Translations under genes and position numbers: made by a program | The notes under the pieces: generated by a model | Databases searched by the model: none | What the model saw: only the letters and a program-made list of their open reading frames with translations | Told to the model about the DNA's origin: nothing | Shown: in pieces, positions 9,901 to 19,835 of the stretch | How positions within the stretch are numbered: position 1 is the first letter of the stretch | Layout: each line of letters opens with the position of its first letter | Assembly: GCA_025331565.1 (NCBI GenBank) | Contig: JAFREQ010000040.1 | Span: forward strand, 4,265,001-4,329,000 | Reading direction: 5' to 3' | Length of the DNA stretch: 64,000 nt | From: Holacanthus passer | Lineage: Eukaryota > Chordata > Actinopteri > Pomacanthidae

Positions 9901-12784
9901 TCACAAGGGGAGAGAACAAACAGGACTCTGACACACAGAGGGTAAGAGTAGGTTGTATCGCCAAAACACAAACAATATTTAGTCAGTTGAGCTTGAATGT
10001 CTATTTTCAGCTTAGAAACAGCAGTTTGATCGAAACAAAAGGTCAAAAGCTTTCAACCACATCTTATGATCTTCTTCAGCAGATATAGTTGCTCAGGTGT
10101 CATGGAGATGGTTTACTTGTTACAACGTGATCAAAGGATGGAAATTATAACAATCATATGTTGTATTAACATATTGTTTCAAGTGTAGATTATATATTAA
10201 ATCCTGTATTCAATTACTTAATTGTATAAAATGATAACAGCCGAGCATCACACATCCACAGCAACAACAGCATCCACAGAGGAAGATCATGAGATATGGT
10301 TGAGATTAGTATGAGACAGTTAGATCTTGTGTTGCCGATTTTGTGGCCCCTCCTTGCCTTGGTAGGCTTTTTTTTAATTCACACTGAGTTTGTTGAGTAC
10401 AAGAATTTACACACTTTGGATCTGCCCTAAACAACAACATTTTATATGTTGGTCACTGAGCAGATCAGTTGATGTGGTTGGTAATCAGGAAGACACAAGA
10501 ACTTCTCATTCACTTCCCAGAACAGTCGTGTCCTTCTGGGAATTGAGTCTACAATTCTACAATTCCATTTAGCAGACACTTTTATCCAAAGCAATGTACA
10601 TTCACATACCAGCCATCCGGGGCAATTTGGGGTTCAGTATCTTGCCCAAGGACACTTCGACACATAGACCGCCACACAGACTTTGGGGCAGGGATTGAAC
10701 CACCAACCTTCCAATTGGTGGAAGGTCAGTGAGTCAGTGACTTTCCTGTCATGAGGACACATCTCTAACCTTTAGGCCCCCCGAGTGCACACAGACACAC
10801 ACATGCAAAGCCTGTCTTGTGTGTATGACTCATCTCGTGCTGTTGCAGGTTTGTTCCCCTCAGCCTGTTTCACTGTATGAGAATTGCTCCATCACAGAAG
10901 AAACTACAGCTCCACCTGCAGGTAGAAATCATCAATACACTCCCAGGCCCAGTTAAAACACGTCCATGTGTCTGTATGCATTTACAGAATTACAGTATTG
11001 TGTGTTTCTCTGAAGCTATGTGCATGAGAAAGTGTAGTTTCAACTAAGATTTGGGTAAATTATGGTTTACAATTATTTAACCAGATTTAAATTTAATTAA
11101 AACCTGGTTTAGCAGGGAAAAAACTCAGTTAAATGGTTTACAGCCCCAATTCCAAAAAAGTTGGGATGATGTGTAAAACATAAATAAAACAAAATGTGAT
11201 AATTTGCTAATCCCCTTTTGACACATAATTGAAAACAGTGCAAATATATTTAATGTTTGACATCAACTTAATTGATTTTTGTAAATATCTGCTTATTCTG
11301 AATTTGATGGCAGCAACGTGTTTCAAACAAGTTGGGACAGGAGCAACAAAAGATTGTGAAAGTTGTGGACTGATCCAAAAACACCTGTTTGGATCATTCC
11401 ACAGGTAAACAGGATCATTGGTAACAGGTGTCATGATTGAATATGAAAGGTTCATCCTGGAAAGACTCAGTTGTTCACAAGCAAGGATGGAGAGAGGTTC
11501 AACACTTTGTGAACACATGGTTGTGTAAAAGATATTACTACATGGGCTCAGAAACACTTTGCAAAACTGTTGACAGTAAACACAGTTTGCTTGTGAATGA
11601 TTTTATTCTGTTTTTATTTATGTTTTACACCGAGTCCCAACTTTTTTAGAGTTGTAAACCAAAGTGTCATATTAATTCAAACCACAATTGAAAACAGAGG
11701 AACATGTCCATGAACAGAGCCACCACTGCTCCATCATGCAGCCGTTACATTTGAACGAAAAACCCCATAATTTTTACATTATTAGAGCTGTAGAAGTGGC
11801 GCCAGCCAGCTTTTCACTTAATCTTATATTTGATAGCAGCTCCAACTTTCCTGTTGAGTCTGTTTCACACAAACATTCAGAATTATTATGAAACTCAACT
11901 GGGTCACGTCTGTTTTCCTCAGAACTCACTCAGTTTGCTCTATTGAAAAACAGCCATTACAACTCAAAGTTCAAATCAGTTTAAGTCAGAGTTTTAAAAC
12001 CTGGAGCTGATTTAAAAGCAGCTTTAGAGTAAGATTAGATTTTAAGAAGAATTCAACCTATTTATTTATTAGATTTGGCTCAACAGAATCGTAATATAAA
12101 CCATGATATAATCCTGGTTTAAAGTTAATCCAGGTTGGAGAAACCCACCCTTGTGTGCTGTTACATTCTTCTTCTATTATATCTCCATCAGACTCAGTGG
12201 AATCTGAGGTCACTCAACAGTGCACTCCGGTCTCTGAGACACAGATCCAGGACCTGATCCAGGAGGAAGACTGGTTCCATGGCAGGTAGGTATTCAACAT
12301 CCCTGGACCTGAATTGCCAACTTCAATGTGTCTGTCTTCTAATGTGCATCTCCCTCTTCCTTTCTCTTTTTGTGTCCTTCATCGCAGGTTAGGACGAGAG
12401 CAGGCCGAGTCTCTCCTCACCTGTAGTGGGGACTTCCTGGTCAGAGAGAGCAGCTCTGCCTCTGGTCAGTATGTTCTCAGTGGGATGGAGGGAGCCACTG
12501 TGCGCCACCTGCTGCTGGTTGATCCACACGGGCAGGTAGAGCTGTGTTGGATTTCACACACACACACATGCACGAGGAGGGGGAGGACAGCAGCTGGCCT
12601 CCATATTAAATTAAGCTGACAATTAAGCTCGTTGTCTGTGTCTTTGTGTGACCAGGTGCGGACCCGGGATCAGGTGTTTCTGAGCGTCGGTCACCTGGTG
12701 CGTTTCCACATGGAGAACCAGATCCCCATTGTGTCTGGAAGCAGCGAGCTGTGTCTGAAACAGCCAGTCCTGCAAAGACACTAA
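2773..12784 (+). CDS. shc4: SHC4-type adaptor protein (whole gene span, 12 coding exons)
   Basis: Cytoplasmic phosphotyrosine adaptor of the Shc family (SHC4/RaLP/ShcD), known to couple activated receptor tyrosine kinases to Grb2/Ras signalling. Joined exons give 558 residues against about 630 in human SHC4. The N-terminus MLKRTKYSRLRNES matches the internal human MLHRAKYSR-type start, which is SHC4-specific. Domains: CH2 about 1-178; PTB about 178-330, with YMGSVEV, VTREAIS, ISFASGGDPD and ACHILEC; CH1 about 345-460, with YYN (379-381) and YEN (421-423); SH2 about 463-550, with FLVRES (483-488) and R486 in the phosphotyrosine pocket. Exons: 2773-3327, 5351-5421, 6814-6874, 6990-7109, 7211-7264, 8944-8995, 9090-9216, 9749-9941, 10849-10921, 12192-12285, 12388-12535, 12656-12784. 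Frame is kept across all junctions (1677 nt). The short CH1 lacks an FDDPxYxN motif. Paralogue choice rests on the N-terminus and the fibrillin-1 neighbour. Confidence 0.93.
4032..4076 (+). repeat. (CA)n microsatellite
   Basis: Near-perfect CA dinucleotide run. Confidence 0.95.
4530..5080 (+). repeat. Dispersed repeat, family B
   Basis: Carries the repeated motif ATTGGATGGATT followed by TGAAATTTGGTAC, and a tail with GCTAAACTGAGATGGTGAAC. A second degenerate copy lies at about 19480-19835. Motifs of this kind are very common in percomorph introns. Boundaries are approximate and I do not name the family. Confidence 0.65.
5351..5421 (+). CDS. shc4: shc4 coding exon 2 (PTB start)
   Basis: Acceptor CTTTCCTAG, donor ACACG|GTAGGA. 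It encodes YMGSVEVTQSMRTLDF and MQVTR, close to YMGCVEVLQSMRSLDF of other Shc proteins. 71 bp, phase 0 in and phase 2 out. Confidence 0.93.
6468..6640 (+). repeat. Dispersed repeat, family F
   Basis: Has GTGGAAGAAGTAC, AATACTCAAGCAAAGTAC and CATTTAAGTACAC blocks. The same blocks recur at about 22995-23075 and 35605-36345. Confidence 0.6.
6748..6810 (+). repeat. (TG)n tract at intron 2 3' end
   Basis: TG-rich tract, with a pure run at about 6774-6800, directly before the acceptor CAG (6811-6813) of shc4 exon 3. It replaces a normal polypyrimidine tract. Confidence 0.95.
6814..6874 (+). CDS. shc4: shc4 coding exon 3 (PTB)
   Basis: 61 bp, encoding the end of VTR plus EAISRLCERTSSKAAVRTKR. It carries the REAIS arginine that in Shc PTB domains contacts phosphotyrosine. 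The donor is AAAAGG|GTAAGA. It is flanked by a TG tract on the left and a CA tract on the right. Confidence 0.92.
6891..6934 (+). repeat. (CA)n microsatellite
   Basis: CA run with a few interruptions, starting 16 bases after the shc4 exon 3 donor. It is complementary to the TG tract at 6748-6810. Confidence 0.95.
6990..7109 (+). CDS. shc4: shc4 coding exon 4 (PTB)
   Basis: 40 codons, phase 0-0, encoding AVLGQINLQFSGSRIILAVS and onward. It aligns with human TVLGKSNLQFSGMNIKLTIS. The acceptor is ATCATCAG; the donor CTTACAG|GTTACA is slightly weak. Confidence 0.93.
7211..7264 (+). CDS. shc4: shc4 coding exon 5 (PTB)
   Basis: 18 codons, KIAHHPMQAISFASGGDP, the highly conserved Shc PTB segment. 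Acceptor TTCCTCAG, donor CCA|GTATGT. Confidence 0.95.
7265..8943 (+). other. shc4: shc4 intron 5
   Basis: 1.7 kb, AT-rich. The only recognised content is a dispersed repeat (about 8830-8915) near its 3' end. Confidence 0.75.
8830..8915 (+). repeat. Dispersed repeat, family D
   Basis: Contains GAAATAACACATTC, TTCCTCTTACAAATGAAAAG and CTTTAAATCATGCTT. Similar copies lie at about 39366-39475 and 57600-57665. It ends about 30 bp before shc4 exon 6. Confidence 0.7.
8944..8995 (+). CDS. shc4: shc4 coding exon 6 (PTB)
   Basis: 52 bp, encoding DMADYIAYVAKDLFNQR, the counterpart of TTDYVAYVAKDPVNQR in human. Donor AGAG|GTGAGG, phase 1 out. Confidence 0.95.
9090..9216 (+). CDS. shc4: shc4 coding exon 7 (PTB end)
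   Basis: 127 bp. Encodes ACHILECPRGRATEVINSIG and QAFETRFRQLLSH, the last PTB strand and C-terminal helix. Acceptor CTCTGTCAG, donor CCCAG|GTTGTC. Confidence 0.94.
9217..9748 (+). other. shc4: shc4 intron 7
   Basis: 532 bp. It holds a weak family C-like stretch (about 9425-9490) and a family A transposon remnant (about 9598-9738) that reaches to about 10 bp from the acceptor of exon 8. Confidence 0.75.
9598..9738 (+). mobile_element. Remnant of family A non-autonomous transposon
   Basis: Shares GTGTAAAACAT, CATATTTAATGTTTGACC-like and TTTTGTAAATATCTG blocks, in the same order, with the fuller element at 11135-11660. No terminal repeats are left. Confidence 0.75.
9749..9941 (+). CDS. shc4: shc4 coding exon 8 (CH1, YYN site)
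   Basis: 193 bp. Encodes RDPDYYNVIPGKTPPAGGME, matching the EYYNEIPGKQPPVGGV type of CH1 block in SHC4. The double tyrosine YYN (379-381) is the known Grb2-binding phosphosite of Shc proteins. Acceptor CTGTTCAG, donor CAGAGG|GTAAGA. Confidence 0.94.
9942..10848 (+). other. shc4: shc4 intron 8
   Basis: 907 bp. It contains a dispersed repeat (about 10560-10785). No further exon seen. Confidence 0.75.
10560..10785 (+). repeat. Dispersed fish-type repeat, family E
   Basis: Contains TTTAGCAGACACTTTTATCC, GGGGTTCAGTATCTTGCCC and GGGATTGAACCACCAACC. Such blocks recur in many teleost introns. Exact family not named. Confidence 0.65.
10849..10921 (+). CDS. shc4: shc4 coding exon 9 (CH1, YEN site)
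   Basis: 73 bp, VCSPQPVSLYENCSITEETT and onward. It aligns with human CSSVYENCLEQ. YEN (Y421) is a potential phosphotyrosine Grb2 site. Acceptor TGTTGCAG, donor GCAG|GTAGAA, phase 1 out. Confidence 0.9.
10922..12191 (+). other. shc4: shc4 intron 9
   Basis: 1.27 kb, mostly taken up by a transposon-like element (11135-11660). I looked here for an exon with an FDDPxYxN motif and found none. Confidence 0.7.
11135..11660 (+). mobile_element. Non-autonomous DNA-transposon-like element, family A
   Basis: About 526 bp with terminal inverted repeats. The left end reads GGTTTACA then CCAAAAAAGTTGGGA. The right end, reverse-complemented, reads GGTTTACAACTC then TAAAAAAGTTGGGA. The inside has no transposase frame. 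Partial copies occur at 9598-9738 and 22670-22990. The target-site duplication is not clear, so the superfamily is undetermined. Confidence 0.75.
12192..12285 (+). CDS. shc4: shc4 coding exon 10 (CH1 end / SH2 start)
   Basis: 94 bp ending EEDWFHGR, the start of the SH2 domain (human SEECYHGKL). Acceptor CTCCATCAG, donor GGCAG|GTAGGT. Confidence 0.92.
12388..12535 (+). CDS. shc4: shc4 coding exon 11 (SH2)
   Basis: 148 bp. Encodes GDFLVRESSSASGQYVLSG and RHLLLVDPHGQ. FLVRES carries the phosphate-binding arginine R486. Acceptor TCATCGCAG, donor GGGCAG|GTAGAG. Confidence 0.96.
12656..12784 (+). CDS. shc4: shc4 coding exon 12 (SH2 end, stop)
   Basis: 42 codons plus TAA. Encodes VRTRDQVFLSVGHLVRFHME and ends SELCLKQPVLQRH. 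It aligns to the C-terminal end of Shc SH2 domains. Acceptor GTGACCAG. Confidence 0.96.
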   Translation: MRTRDQVFLSVGHLVRFHMENQIPIVSGSSELCLKQPVLQRH

Positions 12785-14090
12785 CACACACACACACTCG
12801 TTCATAGACTGTCACATGTATGCATTAGCCTTCAGCAGCAGTTCTCAATGGTTTTTTGGAGGCTCAATCTGCACAAGGTCAATTTTAAACCTTTCAACAC
12901 TTTTAGTTACTAAATCAACCAGGTCCTGTCAACATGTGAGACATCATGCAATAGAATATTTCACTTATTAAAGTACATAGATTGTATATGTGTAGTGAAT
13001 AGTTTGAGTTGAACATTTGGGTAGATTCTAACACTTGTGCACATTGTGCCTCGCCCTGTATTGAGAACAGCTGCTGGCCTGCAGAACATCCTGTCTCTGT
13101 CTCTCAGGCTGCATTTGCTGGTGTTTACTCAAAGTTTAAGCACAATCACTGGTGTTGGGAGGAAATTACCAGAATGTTGGCAGACTTTCAGAATCATTTT
13201 TTTTTTTTACAGGCTAATTTTGTCTTGTGCTCATTTATTTTGCTTTGTTTTTGTTTCACGTCTCCATTTCCCATGCTTGACTTTTGAAAATAACTTTTCG
13301 TCCCACTTGTTTGTGACACTCTGAATGCAGAATTCAAATGCTCTTTGTAACCAGAATCTACAGAAACAGATTTGCAGTTTAGTCTCAGATAAGCTGGCAA
13401 ATATGCAAATAGTAATGTCTTTGTTCCCCATAAAGTGTAATCAAATACATCTTCAGTTCTTTTAAAAAATGGATTACCTCACTTTGTACTTTCTTTTGTG
13501 TTAAACCTCAAACCACAAAACACAGCTCTTTTCTTCTAACACCTGTGGATAACACAAATGGCTTCAAGGCACATTTAACGATTCTTCACATCACTTTATA
13601 ACATGACACAAATGATTCAATTGCCTTTCAAACACAATATGAACTACTCCTCACTGTAACTATCTGGTCAGTGATCAGCTTCACAGCTATCAGTAGTCAA
13701 CAGAAACACAAATGTCACAAGTCATGAGAATATATGTAATTTCTAAATTTCATACTGCTGACAAAATATGAATTTGTGACAACACATGGCCAATGAAGGA
13801 ATTAGTATTATTTTCAAGATGTTTGTCTTTAAGTAATGGCTGTGTGGCTACTTCTTCTTACTGTAATATGACTACAAAAGTAAAGTACAAAACAGGACTG
13901 CTTTTTTTTAATGTGCAGGCTCCAGGGAAGTTATTAGTGCACAAAAGATTGTATTGCAAATTTCAGCAAACAAACTGCACATGCATATTAGTCAGAACTT
14001 AAATGAGACACGTCGTAAAAATTAGTAATGGAAATATTTATAGATCTTAAAAGTTATATTTACAATAAACTTTGTATTGTGTCAAAGACT
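12785..14090 (+). other. shc4: Probable shc4 3' UTR
   Basis: Sequence between the shc4 stop and the candidate poly(A) signal. It is AT-rich with no coding content. The extent is inferred from the AATAAA only. Confidence 0.45.
14064..14069 (+). terminator. shc4: Candidate shc4 poly(A) signal
   Basis: AATAAA 1.28 kb after the stop codon, in an AT-rich 3' UTR-like stretch, with a TTGTATTGTGT element following. No cDNA evidence. Confidence 0.45.
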
Positions 14091-16914
14091 TATTTATAAA
14101 GGTAGGTGAGACACGAAACTGTAACTTGTCTTTTGGCATGGCAAAGTGCTGCACAAAGAAGACTACGAGTTTATCTGCTGGTATCAAATGTTGTTAAAGA
14201 CACGTGGAGCCAAGAGCTCTGGTAAGATTTTCAGAGACCAACACATGCAAATGCACATGTGATTAGCTGCAGACAGGAGATTTTACACTTTACTGTGACT
14301 CTTCTACAACTTAACATGGTGCAACTTGAAAGCAACCTCAGTTCTGCACAAAAAGTGAGAGAGCCATGTGATGAAAATAGCATTTGAACCGCATGTTTAA
14401 AGTCAGTTTGGTTACAGCAAAAGTAGAAACTTGCTTAGACAACAACATCAGCGCAGGAATCTTGAACCTAGTCTTTAGAGGCTTATAAGATTTGAGGTTT
14501 TCTGATCCAATCGTAACCACATCAAGTGCTTTAGTGAATCACACACAGTAGTAGAGAAGGTGTCAAACTGAGAAATCACCAGCTGAAACGCTTGGATGCA
14601 ATTAAAAGCTGCAGGTTGTGGCTGCTCCATGAAACATAGTGGAAGCACTTAAGAGATTTTGCTCTCTCATGATAATGACTTACATGCTCACATAACCTTG
14701 AAATGCTTTGCTCTTGGCCTTGACTTTTAATTAGACAAAAAAAATATTATGGTGAGGTGGAACGCCCTGTAATATAGAAATCCTGCACACTCTTGGACTT
14801 TCCAGGTTACAGGCCATTATTACATGACAAAGCAGCAGCAGATCTGCCAGTAAGAAAAAGAAAACCAGTAATCAGAGTATCACACTGGATTACACAGTCT
14901 GTAGATTATTGCAGATTTAGTCAGTAAAAAAAACTGTCTAGTTTTACTTTAATTGGCACCTCTGGAAAATGTGATAAATTCAGATATAAATGTTGAAATC
15001 ATTATCAATCTGTAATTATATATTTTTTAATTACTTTAAATTCCCAGTGTTTTCAAATACCCTTTCTAATTGTACTTTTGAATTATTAAAGATCTTACTA
15101 TGACTTCAGTTTTTCAATTTGAGCTCACACCTGGAAAATTAATCACGAGGGAAATCAAGCAGTAAACTTTTTGAACTGGATGGATTCTTTTCACCACAAG
15201 ATGGCGCTATGAGTCTTTATAAGAGCTCATTCCTCTTCAGGATAAACCAAAATATGTTTTCTTGATTGGTCAAAAACTGTCTGGCTAGATTTCTAAAAAT
15301 ATTTGTTAATGTGGTGGTTGAATTTTTCCACAATCTTATATAATGAAACATGGTAAATACATGTATGCTCACACCACTGAACGACATCCTATGTTGGTTA
15401 TTTCAGTGTTCCTGAAACAGATGTGTGTCTGAAAGAACAGTGAAAATGACTGGTAGTAAACAGCCTATAATAAGTGCTGCAACACTTTTCAGCAGCCTGT
15501 CACTTGCAGATTCTGTTGAAGTGAAAGATGACTGCGTGCTGAAAGTATGCAGTCGACTGCTTTCGGGCTGTGGTCCTCATCGTCCTCTGAGAGGCTCGGA
15601 GGGTCTCGCCCACATTAATCACCCTCAGCGCAACTTGTTAGGCTGAGATGGGGGAACCACTGGCAGCTGATGGGGGAAGAAGCAGCTCTGCTAAGGGCTG
15701 ATACAAAAAAAAAAGATTAACACTGATAGTGTATCTAAAGAAAAACACTTAACACTTAAAGCCTTTCTGCTCAGATAATTCTGTCAAATGTAATCACATG
15801 CTTTTTAACTTCCCACAATCCCTAGCTTCTGGGGTGTCAAAAAGAAAGCTAATCTGGTTTGTTACAAAGAGCAGGAAATAAACATTCTTGAAATGCTGTG
15901 TCTGCTTTCTCCTGAGCGCTTCATGCACAAGTTAAACATGATGATATCTGCATCTTATCTCATCCTATCAGTAAACAAAACAGAAACTGAAAGTGTCTCT
16001 CTCGCCAAATGAAAAAAGTCAGATAGAACTGTCATCTATTAACGTGAAAGCAATCATAAGTGTGAAATTAAGCGATTTTCTCCGACAAAGTTATTTTCCA
16101 GTTTCTATTACGTCCCTCTGGATTTTCTCTGAGTCACCCGGACCTCGCCCAAAACAAATCATCGAGATGACCGAGTGTGTGATTCTCTCAGATTTGTGAG
16201 GCCTGCTGATGGTCACGTTCTGTCAAACCTGTGAAGTCACCGTTTGACCTCTGACCCCTCATTAATGTCATTGCAGCAGCTGGCAACCTGTGTAGTGTTA
16301 CTGTATAAGCAATTTTGAGAGGAACATAAGCTGGGTCAGCATTCTCCTTGAAAAGTAATGAAGTCACCCGTCAGAAAACTTTCACAAAGTTCATATTGTA
16401 CCTATAAAACCAACACTGAAAATGTAGGTTATTGGGTTATTAACATGACGCTAATGTTTGTCTATAGATAATCTAGTATTATTGTGCAGGATAAATATCT
16501 CCAGTGTGGATATACCAGCATTCCAGCAAAAAAACTTCTAAGTGTTTCTGCTCATCATAATTCACTTTCAACTAGACTACATCAGACTTTTGTCCTCATA
16601 GAGATCCAGTAATTCAACAATGCCCTTACTTCAGCATGTTTTAAATCCCACATCAATTTTAGCAGGGGAGAAGCGTTCATTGCCCCCAAATTGGTAAAAA
16701 AAAAAAAAAAAAAAAAACCCCAGACAACACAGATATTGATGCACTTCATGCCAGACAACAATGATGTTTTTCACCAAAGGATTAACTGTGTTTTTTTCTT
16801 AAACTCTTAAAGGGAGCAGAGGATAAAAAACTATCCAGAGCCAAACCCTTTGAGGATGATAATTCAGTTTGTAACCAATGCACAGCAACCTCAAGAATGA
16901 ATATTTGCTTGTGT

Positions 16915-17072
16915 GTTCAATTATAGTATTTTGGGGTTTTGGACTGAAAATTGTGACACATACTTTTCTCTATTTCCTGACATTTTACAGACCAAAATCG
17001 CTTCATCGATTAATTGAGAAAATAATAGTTGATCGATAATGAAAACAATCGTTAGTTGCAGCCATACTTATA
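16915..17072 (+). repeat. Dispersed repeat, family C
   Basis: Contains TTTTGGGGTTTTGGACTG, CGATTAATTGAGAAAATAA and AACAATCGTTAGTTGCAGCC, the same blocks as at 1060-1290. Confidence 0.7.
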
Positions 17073-18272
17073 ATCCCCATAACCAGTCTTGTAATCCTAC
17101 AAACCAAAGATTAAACTTGTTGAATAATATCAAGTAGCTTCCACTAATTGGCCACCGTGTTCAGCTGCAACTCATTTCATAATAATCTAATTAGAAAACA
17201 TCAGTGATAAAGTCATCAACTGGAGTAATAAATTCAGACATCATTACACATCAGTTCTCTCTTCCGCCTTCACGAGGAAACACCGAGAGGTTTTAAGCTT
17301 TCAGGACAAACATCATGTGGTCAGCAGGTTGATTATTAGAGGCTCGGAGAAATGAAAAGTCTGCAGCTGAACCTGCAGTAGACCCATTATCTTAATCTAT
17401 GAAAGCATGTGCTGCATTCGTTAGTCCATGTGTGTGCATTCCTCGAACCGAGCCAGTGACATGACATGACTCAGAAACAGGAAATGATAAACATTCAGTA
17501 TAATCTTCAGGTTCTGTGGCTTTGGTTCAGATCCAGAGCATTAAAGAGCCTGAACTCTTTGAATTCCTTTATTGAATAAACTCAAATGCTGATGAGCCCG
17601 AGGGCATTCACGTTAAACACACACACAGTCGCAAACACACACACACACACTGGGCACATGACAAAGCATTCCCAGACCCTGAAGCGTCTTAATGGAACAA
17701 TTAAAGTCATAAAAAGCGCACAGAGTACGAGAGCATGAAATTGTTCCTCGTTTCAATGTTATCAGAGTCACACAGAGTTCAAAACTGGGAGGAAACAAAA
17801 CAAGACTTGGCCACCGACTGGGCCGTGTTGCAGCAGTTACTGGCATGCCAAAATCTACACGTATGTTCCTCCAGAGACGGCGCAGAGGCGCAGACATGTG
17901 AGTCACGTGAGGCTCGCAAACAAATGCGCACAAACAAAAGAGACGGCCTGGTTTCTGCGCCGGGTTCTGTTTCCTGTTTCCACAAGTCGGGAACCAGTGA
18001 GGGCATGCTGTGGAGCGGAGCGAGCCAAAAGTCTCTGTTAAATGAGTATACAGTCAGTTGCTGTTGGCCGGAGTCAGTGCAGAATAGATGAGTGTGTGTG
18101 TAACCCCCACAGTGATCGCCTCGCTCCTCAGCAGTGCTCTACTTGAGCTTTTACCTCCCTCTACTCTCGGGCCTCGGCCCTCTACCCCGGCTTAGCGTGA
18201 CGGCTTGTCTCTTAAGCTCCGATGGGTGTGTGGACTGTTGGTTGTTGGCAGACCATTCTGAGCGGAAACACA

Positions 18273-18293
18273 CACACACACACACACACACAC
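18273..18293 (+). repeat. (CA)n microsatellite
   Basis: CA dinucleotide run. Confidence 0.9.
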
Positions 18294-18589
18294 AATCGCA
18301 TGCACAACACACTGCGTCCTCAAGAACAACATGCCCTGGAGTTTCTTTACCTCTTCCAAATCTTCGTCTTTCCACTCTCTCTTTATCTTTGCCCCTTTGG
18401 AAACTAGGTCACTGTCAGTTCATGATTAGCTTCTGCTCCAAGTGTATGGCTTTGTGCGTGCGTGTTTGTGTGTGTGCATGTGCATGTTCATGTTCAGTTA
18501 GCAGCCATGCTTATCCGCCACTTGGCTTAAGAACTTCCTTTAAAATGTTTGTTTTCATGCCCTGTGCCGGTGGACTGGAATCAAGTCTG

Positions 18590-18619
18590 CATGTGTGTGT
18601 GTGTGTGTGTGTGTGTGTG
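18590..18619 (+). repeat. (TG)n microsatellite
   Basis: TG dinucleotide run. Confidence 0.9.
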
Positions 18620-19479
18620 ACACAGTGATGATGAGGGGGTGGGGGATTCCAGGATTCTTGCACGAGGCAGCAGACAGATGTGGGAGACTTGAATCAAAAC
18701 TTTTCTGTTGGCCAACTTCAAAACGCGACTTTTCCTCCAGTGTTGGTCTCTATTCGCTCTCCATTCCTCTGCCGTTTCCTCATGCTTTGGCCAGCAGCTC
18801 ACACTTCTCCCTTGGATTTCAAGCAGAGGCTGAGATCAAAACTTGGATTCTAGCAAACACCAGGAGGGATGATTCAGTGAATCTTTGTCATGCTGGACTT
18901 TCTGTTGGTGGTCCTGGCGAACCCGTCGCCTCTTTAGCAGCTAAAAAAGAAACAAACACTTAATATTCTTTTTATCACCTTAATACTTCATGAGTTTCAC
19001 TAATTTTATGAGACTTGGTTATGGACATGCTTTTAAACTGATGATATGTTTCAGAAGCTACAGAAAATGATGCATTACTTCTGTTTGGGGTCAGAGACCT
19101 CAGCTGTAAAACATTGTTAAATTCAATGCATTTTTTTTGTGCTCTATGTCTGTGATAACTTTTTACAGAGCGCGACTCGTCCAAAATCCCCAAAACGTGT
19201 GTTGGGATTTCTGTTATTGGACTTTTATTGCTCATAAGAGGGAGTTTTGATCCAAAGCGCTGCACTGTGCAGGATAACATACTGTACATTTCTTTGTCTG
19301 TGAATGACTTCATGTCATGCAAATGTAATATGCATTTGCTCATGCACGGCCCATAAAGCGTATAAAACCAAAAAATATTGCCTCCTTTGGTGTAAAAGCA
19401 TTACTTTATGATAATTTCTGTATTTTGTCATCTTCATCGAATGTGCAAGCTCAGTTTGGTGCAAAGGGAAAAATTCAAA

Positions 19480-19835
19480 ACAGTTGGTCCAACACTTGGT
19501 CCAGACCTTAATTTATCAATTTGATGTATTGCAGTGAAATTTGTACAGACATTCATGGTCCCAGAGGCTGAATCCCACTGATGATGCCTTGACTTTTCAT
19601 AGCTCTCAACATCTTTTAGATATATTGGCACTAAATGTACAGACAAATTTGTACAGACATTCATGTTCCCTTCAGGATCATCAGGCTAAAATTTGCCAAA
19701 TTACTTTGACCAAAAACCAAGATTAATGATGTTCCTATCAGCTGTACTTTGTGTTTAGGGCTAATTAGCAAATGTCAGTATGACAACATGCCAAACTATG
19801 ATCATGAAAATGCTAAACATTGCCTCCTCCTCTGC
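19480..19835 (+). repeat. Dispersed repeat, family B
   Basis: Two TTTGTACAGACATTCATG blocks, a TTGACCAAAAACCAAG-type block and an AGGGCTAATTAGCAAATG tail. A diverged relative of 4530-5080. Confidence 0.65.

Noticed and set aside
17735..18091. 118-codon open frame in the intergenic gap
   Set aside because: No domain, no similarity I recognise, and overlapping frames on the other strand are just as long.
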